Below, one piece after another: positions 27,375 to 36,554 of a DNA stretch of 58,832 nucleotides (the first letter of the stretch is position 1; the number at the start of each line of letters is the position of its first letter). A program made the position numbers and the translations under genes. The notes beneath the pieces were generated by a model. It searched no databases and was not told the origin of the DNA. It saw only the letters and a list, made by a program, of their open reading frames with translations. Origin of the DNA: Bryobacterales bacterium. GTDB taxonomy: Bacteria; Acidobacteriota; Terriglobia; Bryobacterales; Bryobacteraceae. The DNA is taken from NCBI GenBank assembly GCA_003167495.1, contig PMSX01000182.1, positions 1-58,832 of the forward strand. Direction: 5' to 3'.

Positions 27375-27734
27375 ATGACCACCGACCGCGCCGACCGGCC
27401 AGCGTTTGCTGCCGAAGATGCCGCGGCCGAACTACGTAAGCTCGCTTCACAAGGCGTGCGCGAGCCACGTGCGGCCAATGCCCTGCTGGTAGCCGCCGGT
27501 CACAGTTCGGCCGAAGGCTCAGCTGTCCCCAGAATCCGGGCGGACTCTCCCGTCGCGAGGTCGACGTCCTGCGGCTTGGCTGCGCGAGGACTTACCACGC
27601 AGGAGATCGCCAACCGACTGTACATCTCGCCCAAGACCACCGATCACCACATCCAGCACATCTACAACAAGGTCAACGTATCGATGCGGGCCGCCGCGCG
27701 TCTTGCTCCTAACTTCAGCGATGCGTACGATTAA
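27375..27734 (+). pseudogene. Decayed C-terminus of an HD-domain/LuxR-type regulator
   Basis: The start of the segment (TTDRADRPAFAAEDAAAELRK, then ANALLVAAGH) and the end (AARGLTTQEIANRLYISPKT, then IQHIYNKVNVSMRAA) match the tail of HD-domain phosphohydrolases with a LuxR helix-turn-helix. The linking piece LSRREVDVLRL is readable only in another frame (from 27544), so at least one frameshift separates the two parts, and the N-terminal HD domain is missing. Remnant, possibly acquired from an actinobacterium-like source. Confidence 0.55.
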
Positions 27735-27790
27735 GGCTGAGCTCCGGCTGATCGGAAGATCCGTTTCGTAAACTTGAACGGGAGCCGGTC

Positions 27791-28669
27791 TTGAACGTTC
27801 ATCTAGTTGATGGCACATATGAATTGTTCCGGCACTACTATGCTCTGCCAAACGCGCTAGACGAGAAAGGTTTTGACGTCGCTGCAGTCAGAGGAGTACT
27901 CGCGTCCGTGTTGGGAATGATCAAAGATGGTGCGACTCACATCGCCGTGGCAACCGATCACGTGATTGAGTCTTTCCGAAATGGACTCTGGGCGGGCTAC
28001 AAGACTGGGGACGGGATTGAACCCGCCCTGCTTGCGCAGTTTCCCCTTCTCGAGGAAGTTCTCACCGCAGCCGGCGTTGTTGTGTGGCCGATGGTAGAGT
28101 TTGAAGCAGATGATGCGCTGGCCGCAGCAGCTCTAAAGGCATCCGGAGATTCCAGGGTGACCCAGGTGATCATCTGCACGCCGGATAAAGATCTTGCCCA
28201 ATGCGTGCGCGAAACCCGGGTTGTCCAATTGAACCGCCGAACAGCGGTCGTACTCGATGAGGCAGGGGTTACGAAGAAATTTGGCGTCGCGCCAGAGTCG
28301 ATCCCGGATTACCTTGCGCTCGTCGGGGACGCAGCCGATGGATATCCGGGTCTAGCGGGTTGGGGAGCAAAATCGGCTTCGGCGGTTCTCGCCAAATACG
28401 CTCATCTCGAATCGATCCCTGCAGATTGGCGCGAATGGCGAGTGAATGCCGCCAAGGCCAGCGCATTAGCCCAGACGCTTTCTGAGGGACGAGAGCTTGC
28501 CCTGCTGTTTCGAACGCTGGCGACGCTCAGAACTGACGTGCTGCTATTCGAGGATGTCGACGAACTGAAGTGGAACGGTCCAACCGCCGCCTTTCCCGTG
28601 ATCGCCTCACGCCTGGATGCGGCTGTCACAGAGAAGAAGCGTACGCCCTTTGCTCACAAGCGATCATAA
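27791..28669 (+). CDS. Stand-alone 5'-3' exonuclease (PolA N-terminal/flap type)
   Basis: 292 residues with the fold of the DNA polymerase I 5' nuclease domain: the first metal site MNVHLVDGTYELFRHYYALP, the acidic EFEADDALAAAAL, CTPDKDLAQCV, and the helix-3-turn-helix DNA-binding GDAADGYPGLAGWGAKSA. The usual metal carboxylates are in place. It removes flaps or RNA primers from DNA 5' ends, or could act in repair. The start is TTG with GGGAG six bases upstream; no internal ATG precedes the first metal motif. Length is typical for stand-alone versions. Neighbours on both sides are decayed sequence, so no operon context. Confidence 0.9.
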   Translation: MNVHLVDGTYELFRHYYALPNALDEKGFDVAAVRGVLASVLGMIKDGATHIAVATDHVIESFRNGLWAGYKTGDGIEPALLAQFPLLEEVLTAAGVVVWPMVEFEADDALAAAALKASGDSRVTQVIICTPDKDLAQCVRETRVVQLNRRTAVVLDEAGVTKKFGVAPESIPDYLALVGDAADGYPGLAGWGAKSASAVLAKYAHLESIPADWREWRVNAAKASALAQTLSEGRELALLFRTLATLRTDVLLFEDVDELKWNGPTAAFPVIASRLDAAVTEKKRTPFAHKRS

Positions 28670-30383
28670 ACAAACGGCGCGGCGCCACGAAGCGACAATC
28701 GCGGGCGAAGTGAGGTGTCGGTAAACGCAAAGCCACAGCGGGTTTGATTAGCTCTAGAGCCCGTCATTGCCCCGGATTAGAAGGTGACTATCTGGCGGAA
28801 GCTAATGGGAGTCGTTTTCTCAAAGCACCTTTGGAACCAATAAGTTCCCTGTTTTCAATACTGCACGAACTGTGAAAACTGTGTAAACGGCGTCAAGTTA
28901 GTACCTGGGTACAAGTGACACCATTGGGTCGCCAGTCGATCCACCACATTGGCGGAAGTCGTGCAAGGTGTGCCCGCGAGCAGCCGGATTACCTCGTCCA
29001 CGTCAGCAACCTCGATGTTAGCGCTAAATCCCGGGGTCGCAGGGGCAGAGCCCAGGGCAGAGCCCCTTTCGGAGCTCGGAGATTTTGCACTTCAGCGAGG
29101 TTCGTTGTTGGCTTCTCGCACTGAGGGTCGATCTATCGAAGTGCTCGATCATCCGTGAAATACGAGAGAATCGGTGCGCGGAAATCGGAGACTGACTTTC
29201 AACAATTCCCAGGCGCCGTCCGATGACGCGGCCTCGCGCCAGTAGTATCGATGATGAGGACCTCCGAGCCTGGCACTGGAGACGACCATCGCCGTCGCAG
29301 AAGGCCCGTTCTCGATGGGCGACGGTTCGGCGTGTCTTTCCAGAGCGCATCATGAATCTGGTCCTCTTGGTGCTACGCGATGTATTCTCCCAGTAGCCGG
29401 CGTAAGATGGCCTTCAGTGAGCGCGATCACATGGTCGAGGATCTCTCGGCGGGCACTTCCGACCCAGCGTTCCGCGATTCCATTGAACTTCGCATCCGGA
29501 TTCAGAATGGCGTAACGACACGGCTCCTCTCCGGAGAATGTCTCCCGAAGGCCGCTGGATCACCCGGGTGAGCGGTGACATTGCAGCGCAGAATCTTGCG
29601 ACGCTGATGATCAATCACGAAGAAGCAATACGGCAGCTGGAAAGTTGATCGTCGGTACGGAGATCACTTGCGGCGAATCTTCCCGCGGCGTATGGGCTAT
29701 AGATTTGACAGCCGACGAGAAGGGCCCAAGGCAATTGCGACTGGTATGGGCAGACGAAACGCTTAACGGCGGTCTGAGCCATCGTGCCGTTTGTTAGTAG
29801 ACGAAGTGCATCTAAAGGTTCACTCGACAGATTCCAAAAAAATTTCGTGTACCCTCTCAGATTTCTCCAGAAAAATTGCCGCTATAGAACAGGAGCGACG
29901 AAATGTACAGCAAACGCCGCGTCACCCTTGCAGATCAGATCGATGCGCGCATGGTGCAACATTCTATTGGTGGGGTCGTCAGATGACGATTTGCCAACGA
30001 AGAGGTACTTACACGAGTAACTAACTACAACTTAGCTTGTGTTGTGTCTAAATCAGAAAAGACAAAGTGGTCGACAAATCCCAGGACGCTATCTGCTGAT
30101 GGTCAACGGACTAACAAAAAGCCCACCACTTGGTGCGACGTCTAACTTTGCGAGCAACCTGTGCTCTTGGGATGTTGTGATCGAAATCAAAGTCGGGAGG
30201 TGTATCGACCCATAATCTGTAGCGTTCGTACGTGGGCTGCTCTTATCGGCGGCCCACCGATCTGAAGACTGATCGAGAATTTCGAATCGACGTTCGAATA
30301 GTTCGCGTTCGTTGGGTCGCGCGATTAGCGCGAAGGACGGCGTAGCCGGTGTAGCTCAGTACCCAAAGGAGACAAATAATTAA
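28670..30383. other. 1.7 kb without a convincing gene (decayed DNA)
   Basis: No frame here shows a recognisable protein family, good ribosome site and sustained codon pattern together. Around 29370-29660 short stretches in the plus strand (for example RDHMVEDLSAGTSDPAFRDS, then LATLMINHEEAIRQLE) look like eroded coding or mobile-element DNA. A 27-codon frame at 29903-29986 has AGGAG seven bases upstream but no homologue that I know. Around 30120-30240 the minus strand has a short open stretch lacking a start. Likely a junction zone between chromosome and the conjugative element. Confidence 0.5.
30345..30360 (+). other. Possible truncated tRNA 5' end (attachment-site relic)
   Basis: GCCGGTGTAGCTCAGT reads like an acceptor-stem 5' strand plus the start of a D-arm, as in many bacterial tRNAs. 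The match stops at once and runs into the ribosome site of traF, so no tRNA is encoded. It lies at the left edge of the conjugation genes. A 16-base match could be chance. Confidence 0.25.
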
Positions 30384-30974
30384 ATGCTTAACATCATGGG
30401 GCGGGGATTCGCTCCGCCATCTCGCCCATTTCCGCGCGCCACTTTTTGGTTTTTATACAGTTGCTGCGCTGTGTTTCTCGCGGACCTCGTCGCGGCGATT
30501 CCCGCCATTGGGCGGCACTTGCATACGCACATTCGTCTCAACACTACACCGTCGCTGCCCGTTGGCTTTTATGTTCCATCCACCAGCGCTGAAAGCAACC
30601 TGACTTCGTTCTGCTTACCGCAACCCTGGGGTACCTTGGCTCTGGTCCGTCACTATCGCACCGGATCTGGCGATGAGTGCCCCGATGGTGGCGAACCGCT
30701 GCTCAAGCGAATCGTGGCGCGGTCTGGCGATCTGGTGAGCGAGTCGGAATCTGGCGTAGCCGTGAACGGCGTTCCGATCCCGATGAGCAAGCCGCTGCCG
30801 CTCGATTCGTTCCACCGGCCGTTGCAGCCGTTCATGATTGGCGATTATCGCCTCAAAGACGGAGAGGTTTGGGTGATGGGCGAAATGCCGAAGAGTTTTG
30901 ATTCGCGCTATTACGGACCGATTTCGACGCGGTTGATTCTGGGCTATTTGAAAGCGGGGACGACATGGAAGTAA
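30384..30974 (+). CDS. traF: Conjugal transfer signal peptidase TraF (S26 family)
   Basis: 196 residues, one membrane anchor (about 21-43), then a type-I signal-peptidase-like domain. In RP4 and Ti systems TraF matures and cyclises the pilin TrbC. The Ser nucleophile lies in NTTPSLPVGFY and the general-base Lys in LLKRIVARSGD, with the family end motif SFDSRYYGPI. AAAGGAGACAAATAATTAA precedes the ATG, and almost the same ribosome-site word recurs before the gene at 42320. First gene of the transfer operon; it overlaps traB by 10 bases. In agreement with its role, the pilin gene trbC lies two genes downstream of traB. Confidence 0.88.
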   Translation: MLNIMGRGFAPPSRPFPRATFWFLYSCCAVFLADLVAAIPAIGRHLHTHIRLNTTPSLPVGFYVPSTSAESNLTSFCLPQPWGTLALVRHYRTGSGDECPDGGEPLLKRIVARSGDLVSESESGVAVNGVPIPMSKPLPLDSFHRPLQPFMIGDYRLKDGEVWVMGEMPKSFDSRYYGPISTRLILGYLKAGTTWK

Positions 30975-32194
30975 CGGCGCTAGAAGTAACTTTCAACGAA
31001 GATACGGCAACAAGAAACAGGAAAGCCGTTCGCTCACCGGGTTTGTTGCTCGGGCTTGCCCTGCTCGGGTACGCCGTCCATTTTGCAACACCAATTTCGC
31101 TGTGCCTGACGATCCTCGCGGCTTGTCTGTTGGCCGCACGGCCTGACAGCCGGGTCGAGGCGTTTTCGTTGGCGACGACGTACTATGTGTTTGCGCTGGA
31201 GTCCATGCCTGCTGCAATTCGCGGCTTTTATCAGGGGCATTCGGACGCGATGCTGCTGCTCTATCCGTGCGCCATTTTCTTGCTATCGCTCCCGTGGGTT
31301 TTATTGTGGGGCCGCACGGCTCGTAACCTTCGCTGCATTGCCGCAGTGCTAATTACCGCGATTCCACCCTTGGGACTAATCGGGTGGTATTCGCCGTTGA
31401 GTGCGGCGGGGTGGTTGTTTCCGTGTTGGGGATTCCTTGGGATAGCTGCCCTTCTCGTGGTTCTGATGTGTGGGACGTTGGCGGTCAACAAACCAAAATA
31501 CCTGATCCCATTTGGACTGCTCGCTGTTTCATCCAGCCTCCTCAATATTGCCTATCCGCACAAAGTTCGAGGGACGGCCCGTGCGCCCTTCGCGGGAGTG
31601 GATTTGCGCCGTAGCCCGCTATTGCGCGAATCGCCAGAATACCAGCGACAGATTCGAGCAGCGATCTACGCGTATCCCCAAGTACCAGTGATTGTTCTGC
31701 CCGAAGCCACCTTCCCTGTGGCTTCTCCGTTTACTGATTTGTTTTTTCAGGACGAGTTTAATTCCCTGACTCGATCTGGCCAAGTGTTGATCGCAGGCGG
31801 GGTCATGCCGGGGCCCGGTGAGCGTTACCGCAGTGGCTTCCTGCTGCGAGGGGCTCAAGTCGGGTTTTTCGATGAGCGCGTTCCTGTGCCTGTCGCGATG
31901 TGGAAACCATTTACGGATTCAGGTGCCGCGCTCCGGTTGTTGGCGCCTTCGACGGTTGATGTGCAGGGCGTAAAAACAGCGGTCCTTGTCTGTTACGAGA
32001 TGGTCATTCCGTGGACCGCAATTACAGCTTTGAATGAGCATCCGCAGGAACTTGTCGGTATTGCTAACGATGACTGGACTGCGGGCGATCCTACAATACC
32101 TACTTTGCAGCGGACAAGCCTAAACGGTTGGGCGCGGCTTGCCGGGATCAAGAGCGTATTTGCGGCGAATTTGCCGCTGGAGGAAAAACGTTGA
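30965..32194 (+). CDS. traB: Conjugal transfer protein TraB (nitrilase-fold, membrane)
   Basis: 409 residues with about six membrane helices in the first 200 residues and a carbon-nitrogen-hydrolase-like domain after about 205. Like TraB of Agrobacterium Ti plasmids it follows traF and resembles apolipoprotein N-acyltransferase in layout. A catalytic-type Glu247 (VLPEATFP) and Cys343 (VLVCYEMVIP) are present. The lysine expected between them is not clear: the usual place reads FFDERVPVPVAMW. Its biochemical task is unsettled even in well-studied plasmids; it enhances transfer. Overlaps traF by 10 bases and trbB by 4. Confidence 0.82.
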   Translation: MEVTALEVTFNEDTATRNRKAVRSPGLLLGLALLGYAVHFATPISLCLTILAACLLAARPDSRVEAFSLATTYYVFALESMPAAIRGFYQGHSDAMLLLYPCAIFLLSLPWVLLWGRTARNLRCIAAVLITAIPPLGLIGWYSPLSAAGWLFPCWGFLGIAALLVVLMCGTLAVNKPKYLIPFGLLAVSSSLLNIAYPHKVRGTARAPFAGVDLRRSPLLRESPEYQRQIRAAIYAYPQVPVIVLPEATFPVASPFTDLFFQDEFNSLTRSGQVLIAGGVMPGPGERYRSGFLLRGAQVGFFDERVPVPVAMWKPFTDSGAALRLLAPSTVDVQGVKTAVLVCYEMVIPWTAITALNEHPQELVGIANDDWTAGDPTIPTLQRTSLNGWARLAGIKSVFAANLPLEEKR

Positions 32195-33192
32195 CGGCTC
32201 CAACTCCCATTCGCACAGTAACGAGCGCTGCTGCTTCCTCTAAAGATTTTGTTCTCTCTGTCTTCGGGGCCGTCCTGCGCGAGTTGATCGTTAAGCCCGG
32301 AGTTGAAGATATCGCACGCAATCCAGACGGACGGCTGTGGGTAAAAGAATGTAGTTGCGATTGGGAATGTGTAGGCACAATGAGCGATATCGATACGCAC
32401 ACGCTCATGCAAAGCATTGCTGGTCTGCGCGGGCAGGTCGTAAACGAAAAAAATCCTGTGCTGGAAACCGAATTGCCAGAACAAGGCTTGCGGTTCGAGG
32501 GATTGCGGCCTCCTGTTACAAGCGCGCCCATATTCTGCATTCGCCGGACGCCAACGCGCGTATTTACGCTCGTCGAATACGTGGCCGACAAAATCATGAC
32601 TGCACAGCAAGCGGAATTTCTCGAGAAGGCTGTGGGTGAGCGCCAGAACCTTATCATTGGCGGCGGTACCGGGTCGGGCAAGACAACGCTGCTTAATACC
32701 CTGCTGTCCATAATCGCTTCAAGATGTCCGATGGATCGGGTTATCACCATCGAAGATACGTTGGAAATTCGATCTTGCTCGGATAACTTCACCAATCTTC
32801 ACGCCAAGGGAGAGTTCACCATCCTGGATTGCTTGAAGTGGTCCCTGCGCATCAGGCCGGACCGCATTATTACAGGCGAAGTTCGCGACAAGGAAGCGAA
32901 CGCGATGCTGAAAAGCTGGAATACCGGACATCCGGGCAGTCTCGCTACGATTCACGCATCGAGCGCTGCAAAGACGTTGACCCGTCTCGAAAATCTGGTG
33001 CGCGAGTCGAGCGTGTCGGTGCGGAATGCCAAGATTCTGATCGCGGAAGCGGTGCAGGTCGTAGTGTTTATGTCGGCTGAACGCAATCTTGACGTTTATC
33101 CCGCTGGCCGCAGCGTGCGGGAAATCGCCCGCGTGCTGGGCTACTCGCGTGGGAAATATCAACTGGCGGAGGTGTTAATGGCAGTCGGCTAA
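32191..33192 (+). CDS. trbB: Conjugation ATPase TrbB (VirB11 family)
   Basis: Hexameric secretion ATPase at the base of the type IV secretion channel. The likely start is the TTG at 32191, with GGAGG seven bases upstream and the traB stop overlapping it (TTGA); 333 residues. Walker A GGGTGSGKT at 157-165, Asp box TIEDT, Walker B RIITGEVRD at 225-233 and His box GHPGSLATIHA at 246-256 are intact. It opens the trbB-C-D-E block, the order seen in IncP and Ti plasmids. Confidence 0.93.
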   Translation: MTAPTPIRTVTSAAASSKDFVLSVFGAVLRELIVKPGVEDIARNPDGRLWVKECSCDWECVGTMSDIDTHTLMQSIAGLRGQVVNEKNPVLETELPEQGLRFEGLRPPVTSAPIFCIRRTPTRVFTLVEYVADKIMTAQQAEFLEKAVGERQNLIIGGGTGSGKTTLLNTLLSIIASRCPMDRVITIEDTLEIRSCSDNFTNLHAKGEFTILDCLKWSLRIRPDRIITGEVRDKEANAMLKSWNTGHPGSLATIHASSAAKTLTRLENLVRESSVSVRNAKILIAEAVQVVVFMSAERNLDVYPAGRSVREIARVLGYSRGKYQLAEVLMAVG

Positions 33193-33254
33193 TTACTGAT
33201 TTTGCGGCCCTGAGTGAAAAGGAAACAAGAAAAAGAAAGGGAGTTTTAAAACGA

Positions 33255-33641
33255 ATGAACGAAATGAATCAAAGCGAAGCGAGTTCGCAAAACTGTGTTG
33301 CCCTGCCGTCGCACGAGGAATGGCAATGCCAACGCCAAATACGAAGACTGATGAGAGCTACGCTCATCGTTCTTTTAACCCAAGGAATCATGAGCGCGGC
33401 TGCAACGGGACTTCCTTGGGAGGCCGCCGCAGGAATGATCATTAACTCATTACTGGGGCCGGTGGGAATTTTAATTGCCATCGCTGCGGCCCTTTTTGCT
33501 TTTTGGGAACTGGGGCATCGCCCGGACGTGATGCAGGTTAACAAGTCGATGGTAATTATTCCGTTTTCGATCACGGGCGTGCTCGGTGCCGCCCAGATCG
33601 TCAAGCTGTTCTTTCCAGCCATCGCCGGGGCGGTGGTCTAA
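33255..33641 (+). CDS. trbC: Conjugative pilin TrbC (VirB2-like)
   Basis: 128 residues with two or three hydrophobic helices (about 33-55, 62-85 and 100-125) and a polar N-terminal leader, the shape of VirB2/TrbC pro-pilin. The leader would be removed and, as in RP4, the TraF peptidase at 30384 may complete maturation. Sequence is divergent from known pilins, so the call rests on size, topology and position between trbB and trbD. GGGAG upstream is spaced loosely. Confidence 0.78.
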   Translation: MNEMNQSEASSQNCVALPSHEEWQCQRQIRRLMRATLIVLLTQGIMSAAATGLPWEAAAGMIINSLLGPVGILIAIAAALFAFWELGHRPDVMQVNKSMVIIPFSITGVLGAAQIVKLFFPAIAGAVV

Positions 33642-33677
33642 CCCTTCAACCAACAAGAAAAGACAAAGACAAAGACG

Positions 33678-34013
33678 ATGAGCAACACCGATAACAGTAC
33701 ACCGAGGCAGATCCCGCTGTTTCAGGCTGGCATGCGACCAAGGCAGTGGTGGGGAGTGAACTGGTACCTAATGGCAGCGCTGGTTGGCTCGTGTTCGGTG
33801 ACCGAGTTGTTTTCTATTGGCCTGAAGCTGTGGCTGGTCGCGGTGGTCTGTCCGGTGGTGTTTTTTTTTGGCCTGCGGGCCCTGCGCTCCTTTTCGAGGC
33901 GGGACCCGCATTTTTTTCACGTGTATTGGCGGGCGGCGCGCTACCGCGATTATTACCCCGCGAAAACATCACTGTGCTCCGCAACGCAGGTTGCGCGGCG
34001 AAGTTGGATCTAA
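33678..34013 (+). CDS. trbD: Conjugal transfer protein TrbD (VirB3-like)
   Basis: 111 residues, short inner-membrane component with a hydrophobic pair at about 28-67 (NWYLMAALVGSCSVTELF, LWLVAVVCPVVFFFGL) and a basic tail. The N-terminal motif PLFQAGMRP...WWGVNW fits VirB3/TrbD. It stands directly before the VirB4-type ATPase gene with a 6-base gap, as in other trb loci. Confidence 0.82.
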   Translation: MSNTDNSTPRQIPLFQAGMRPRQWWGVNWYLMAALVGSCSVTELFSIGLKLWLVAVVCPVVFFFGLRALRSFSRRDPHFFHVYWRAARYRDYYPAKTSLCSATQVARRSWI

Positions 34014-34019
34014 AAATCT

Positions 34020-36530
34020 ATGTTTAGAAATCTTGCGAGAACGATCCCGGACGGATTCGCCGAAGTGCTTCTGCCCTTTGGCCTAGTTGCGCCGGATATT
34101 TTGATGCAGCGCGACGGGAGCTTTATCAAGGCTTGGAAGTATCAAGGCCCTGACTTGCAACTCGAAACCGAAGCAAAGATGGCGAGTCTGTCCGAGAGAC
34201 TCAACAGTGTGATCCGCCTCGGGGCCGGTTGGATGATTCATTTCCACGTGTTCCGCTTCCCCGCGTCTCCGTATCGGAAATCAAATAACTTTCCCGATCC
34301 GATTGCGGCATTGATTGAAGAGGAGCGGGCTGCCCAGGCCGAGAAAATCGGCGCGCGGCTCGAAACGGAATTCTTCGCATCGCTCACCTATCTGCCCCCC
34401 ACGAAGTCGGAATATGCGACGGAAAAGTTTCTTTATGGCGCAGGCGACGACGCGGCGGCAAAGTCGCTGGCTACGTTTCAAGCGACGACGGAACGTTTCG
34501 AGAATGTTTTCGGCGAGATTTTCCACGCGGAGCGCCTTGGCTCGCGCACGGAGATGCGGCGCGGCCGGGAGATCCGCTTTAATGACTTGCTTGCCTATTA
34601 CCGGAGGTGCCTCACTCACGTCAAAGCGCCCTTTGTCGAGCCGGAATTTCCGGTTTACTTGAACGACATCCTCGGGCGAGATGTGACCACCGGAGAGCGG
34701 CCACGGGTAGGAGAGCAGCGAATAGCCGTGGTTTCAATCGACGGATTTCCCTCGAAAAGCATCCCTTCGATACTTGTCAATTTGGATTCTCTTGGCTTTC
34801 CATACCGCTGGTCGACGCGCGCCATTTTGCTGAGTCGCGAGCAAGGCGGCAAGGTGTTCGAAAGGCTGTATAAGGAGTATCACGCGGCGCAAACAAGCAC
34901 AGCCGACAAACTTGGCATGGGCGACGGCATGGTGGACACTGATGCGGTTGAGCGCACCGTGGAAGCCCAGTCTGCGCGTGCAAACGTCAGGAGCGGCAAT
35001 GTCCAGACGTGCATCTACAACGGCGATATTGTCATTCTGCACGAAAACGCGGACGAACTGAGGAGGATGGCGCGCGAAGCCATGAAGTGCATTGAACTGG
35101 AGGAGGGGTTTTCGTCGCGTCTCGAAACGGTCAACACTATGGAGGGCTGGCTCGGCACTCTGCCCGGCGACGGCTATTCGAACATCCGGCGCGTGTTCAT
35201 GGACACCCTGAATCTGTCCGACCTCGCTCCGACCTCCGCCGCCTGGACCGGACGGGAGCACAATCCATCACCGCGGTTTCCGAAAAACTCTCCGCCTCTT
35301 TTGATCGGCAAGGCGCGGGGCGATGCGCCGTTCCGATATCACGCCCACACCGTCGGCGACGTCGGGAACTTCATCTTAGCCGGCGGCATGGGGAGCGGCA
35401 AATCGGCGCTTCTCTCTGCGATGGCAGTCCAATGGTTAAAGTATCCCCGAGCACGCGTGATCGCTATTGACCGCCGTTTGTCGATGTGGCCGCTGTGTGA
35501 GGCGGTGGGCGGCACGTTCTATGAACCGGGTGAAGGGAACGCGGGCTTCTGTCCACTGTCGCAACTCGATGAAAAAGGCGAGATCGAATGGGCGGCAGCG
35601 TGGCTCGAAAACCTCTGCGAGTTGAACGGGCTGAAGCTGTCCAATCTACAGCGAACCTATTTACATGAGGGGCTGACCGCCTTAGCAAGCCGTGAACCGC
35701 GCTTACGAACACTGAGTAATGCGGCGACACTTATTCAGGACGAAGAGATCCGCCTCGTTCTGCGGCACTTCTCGGGTCATGGCGCATACGCGCATCTGTT
35801 CGATGCCGAGCGCGAGTCGTTCGAAGAGAGCGAGTACTTCAATCTGATCGAGACTCAGTATCTGATGAATCTAGACGATAAAGCGCGGGTGCCTGCGATT
35901 CTCTACATCGCGCACCGGATCGACAAAATGTTTGACGGTCGCCCGACGCTTCTCCTACTGGACGAAGCAGTCTTTCTCCTCGGGCATTCGCTTTTTGAGG
36001 AAAAGATCAAAACCTGGCTGTGCACGTGCCGCAAAGAGAACGTGGCTCTTGGGCTGGCTGTCCAGCAATTAGCGTATCTCGTCAACTCGGCGATCTCCAG
36101 TACGCTCCTCGGGGAATGCCCGACGAAGATCTTCTGCCCGAACCCCGATGCGTTCACTAAAGGAATTGGTGGCATGCCCGGCCCCTATGACTACTACTGC
36201 GCCCTCGGGCTGAACGACAAGAAGATCGAAGCGATCCGCTCCGCGGTCCCTAAGCGCGACTACGTGATCGATTCGTCGCTGGGCACGGCGGTTGTGAATT
36301 TCGATTTTGGCCCGGTGTTGCTCGCCTTCTGCGGGCTCAACGGCGATGAGCGGCGGGAGGAGTTCCGTAATGTTATTGCGACATCTGACGCCGCTGGAAG
36401 AGATTGGCGGTCTGACTGGTTGCGCCATGAGGCGCTGCCGAAGTGGGCAACGTATCTGGAAAACCAAACCGGTACGGTGCGCATGGATGAGGGTCTTCCG
36501 CTGATGAGCGCGATGAGCGCGGCTAAGTAA
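34020..36530 (+). CDS. trbE: Conjugation ATPase TrbE (VirB4 family)
   Basis: 836-residue cytoplasmic/inner-membrane-associated ATPase that powers pilus assembly and substrate transfer. The CagE/TrbE/VirB N-terminal domain spans about 170-400. Walker A GGMGSGKS is at 455-462 and Walker B PTLLLLDEAVFLLG at about 640. C-terminal VirB4 motifs (CRKENVALGLAVQQ) follow. Length is normal. Starts 6 bases after trbD; the next gene, trbJ, starts 24 bases later. Confidence 0.95.
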   Translation: MFRNLARTIPDGFAEVLLPFGLVAPDILMQRDGSFIKAWKYQGPDLQLETEAKMASLSERLNSVIRLGAGWMIHFHVFRFPASPYRKSNNFPDPIAALIEEERAAQAEKIGARLETEFFASLTYLPPTKSEYATEKFLYGAGDDAAAKSLATFQATTERFENVFGEIFHAERLGSRTEMRRGREIRFNDLLAYYRRCLTHVKAPFVEPEFPVYLNDILGRDVTTGERPRVGEQRIAVVSIDGFPSKSIPSILVNLDSLGFPYRWSTRAILLSREQGGKVFERLYKEYHAAQTSTADKLGMGDGMVDTDAVERTVEAQSARANVRSGNVQTCIYNGDIVILHENADELRRMAREAMKCIELEEGFSSRLETVNTMEGWLGTLPGDGYSNIRRVFMDTLNLSDLAPTSAAWTGREHNPSPRFPKNSPPLLIGKARGDAPFRYHAHTVGDVGNFILAGGMGSGKSALLSAMAVQWLKYPRARVIAIDRRLSMWPLCEAVGGTFYEPGEGNAGFCPLSQLDEKGEIEWAAAWLENLCELNGLKLSNLQRTYLHEGLTALASREPRLRTLSNAATLIQDEEIRLVLRHFSGHGAYAHLFDAERESFEESEYFNLIETQYLMNLDDKARVPAILYIAHRIDKMFDGRPTLLLLDEAVFLLGHSLFEEKIKTWLCTCRKENVALGLAVQQLAYLVNSAISSTLLGECPTKIFCPNPDAFTKGIGGMPGPYDYYCALGLNDKKIEAIRSAVPKRDYVIDSSLGTAVVNFDFGPVLLAFCGLNGDERREEFRNVIATSDAAGRDWRSDWLRHEALPKWATYLENQTGTVRMDEGLPLMSAMSAAK

Positions 36531-36554
36531 GCGAATTTGCAAAAAGGAGACGCA

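Noticed and set aside
30965..32194. Considered apolipoprotein N-acyltransferase (lnt)
   Set aside because: Overlap with traF and trbB, the TraB-like RVPVPVAMW segment and lack of the usual catalytic lysine context favour TraB.
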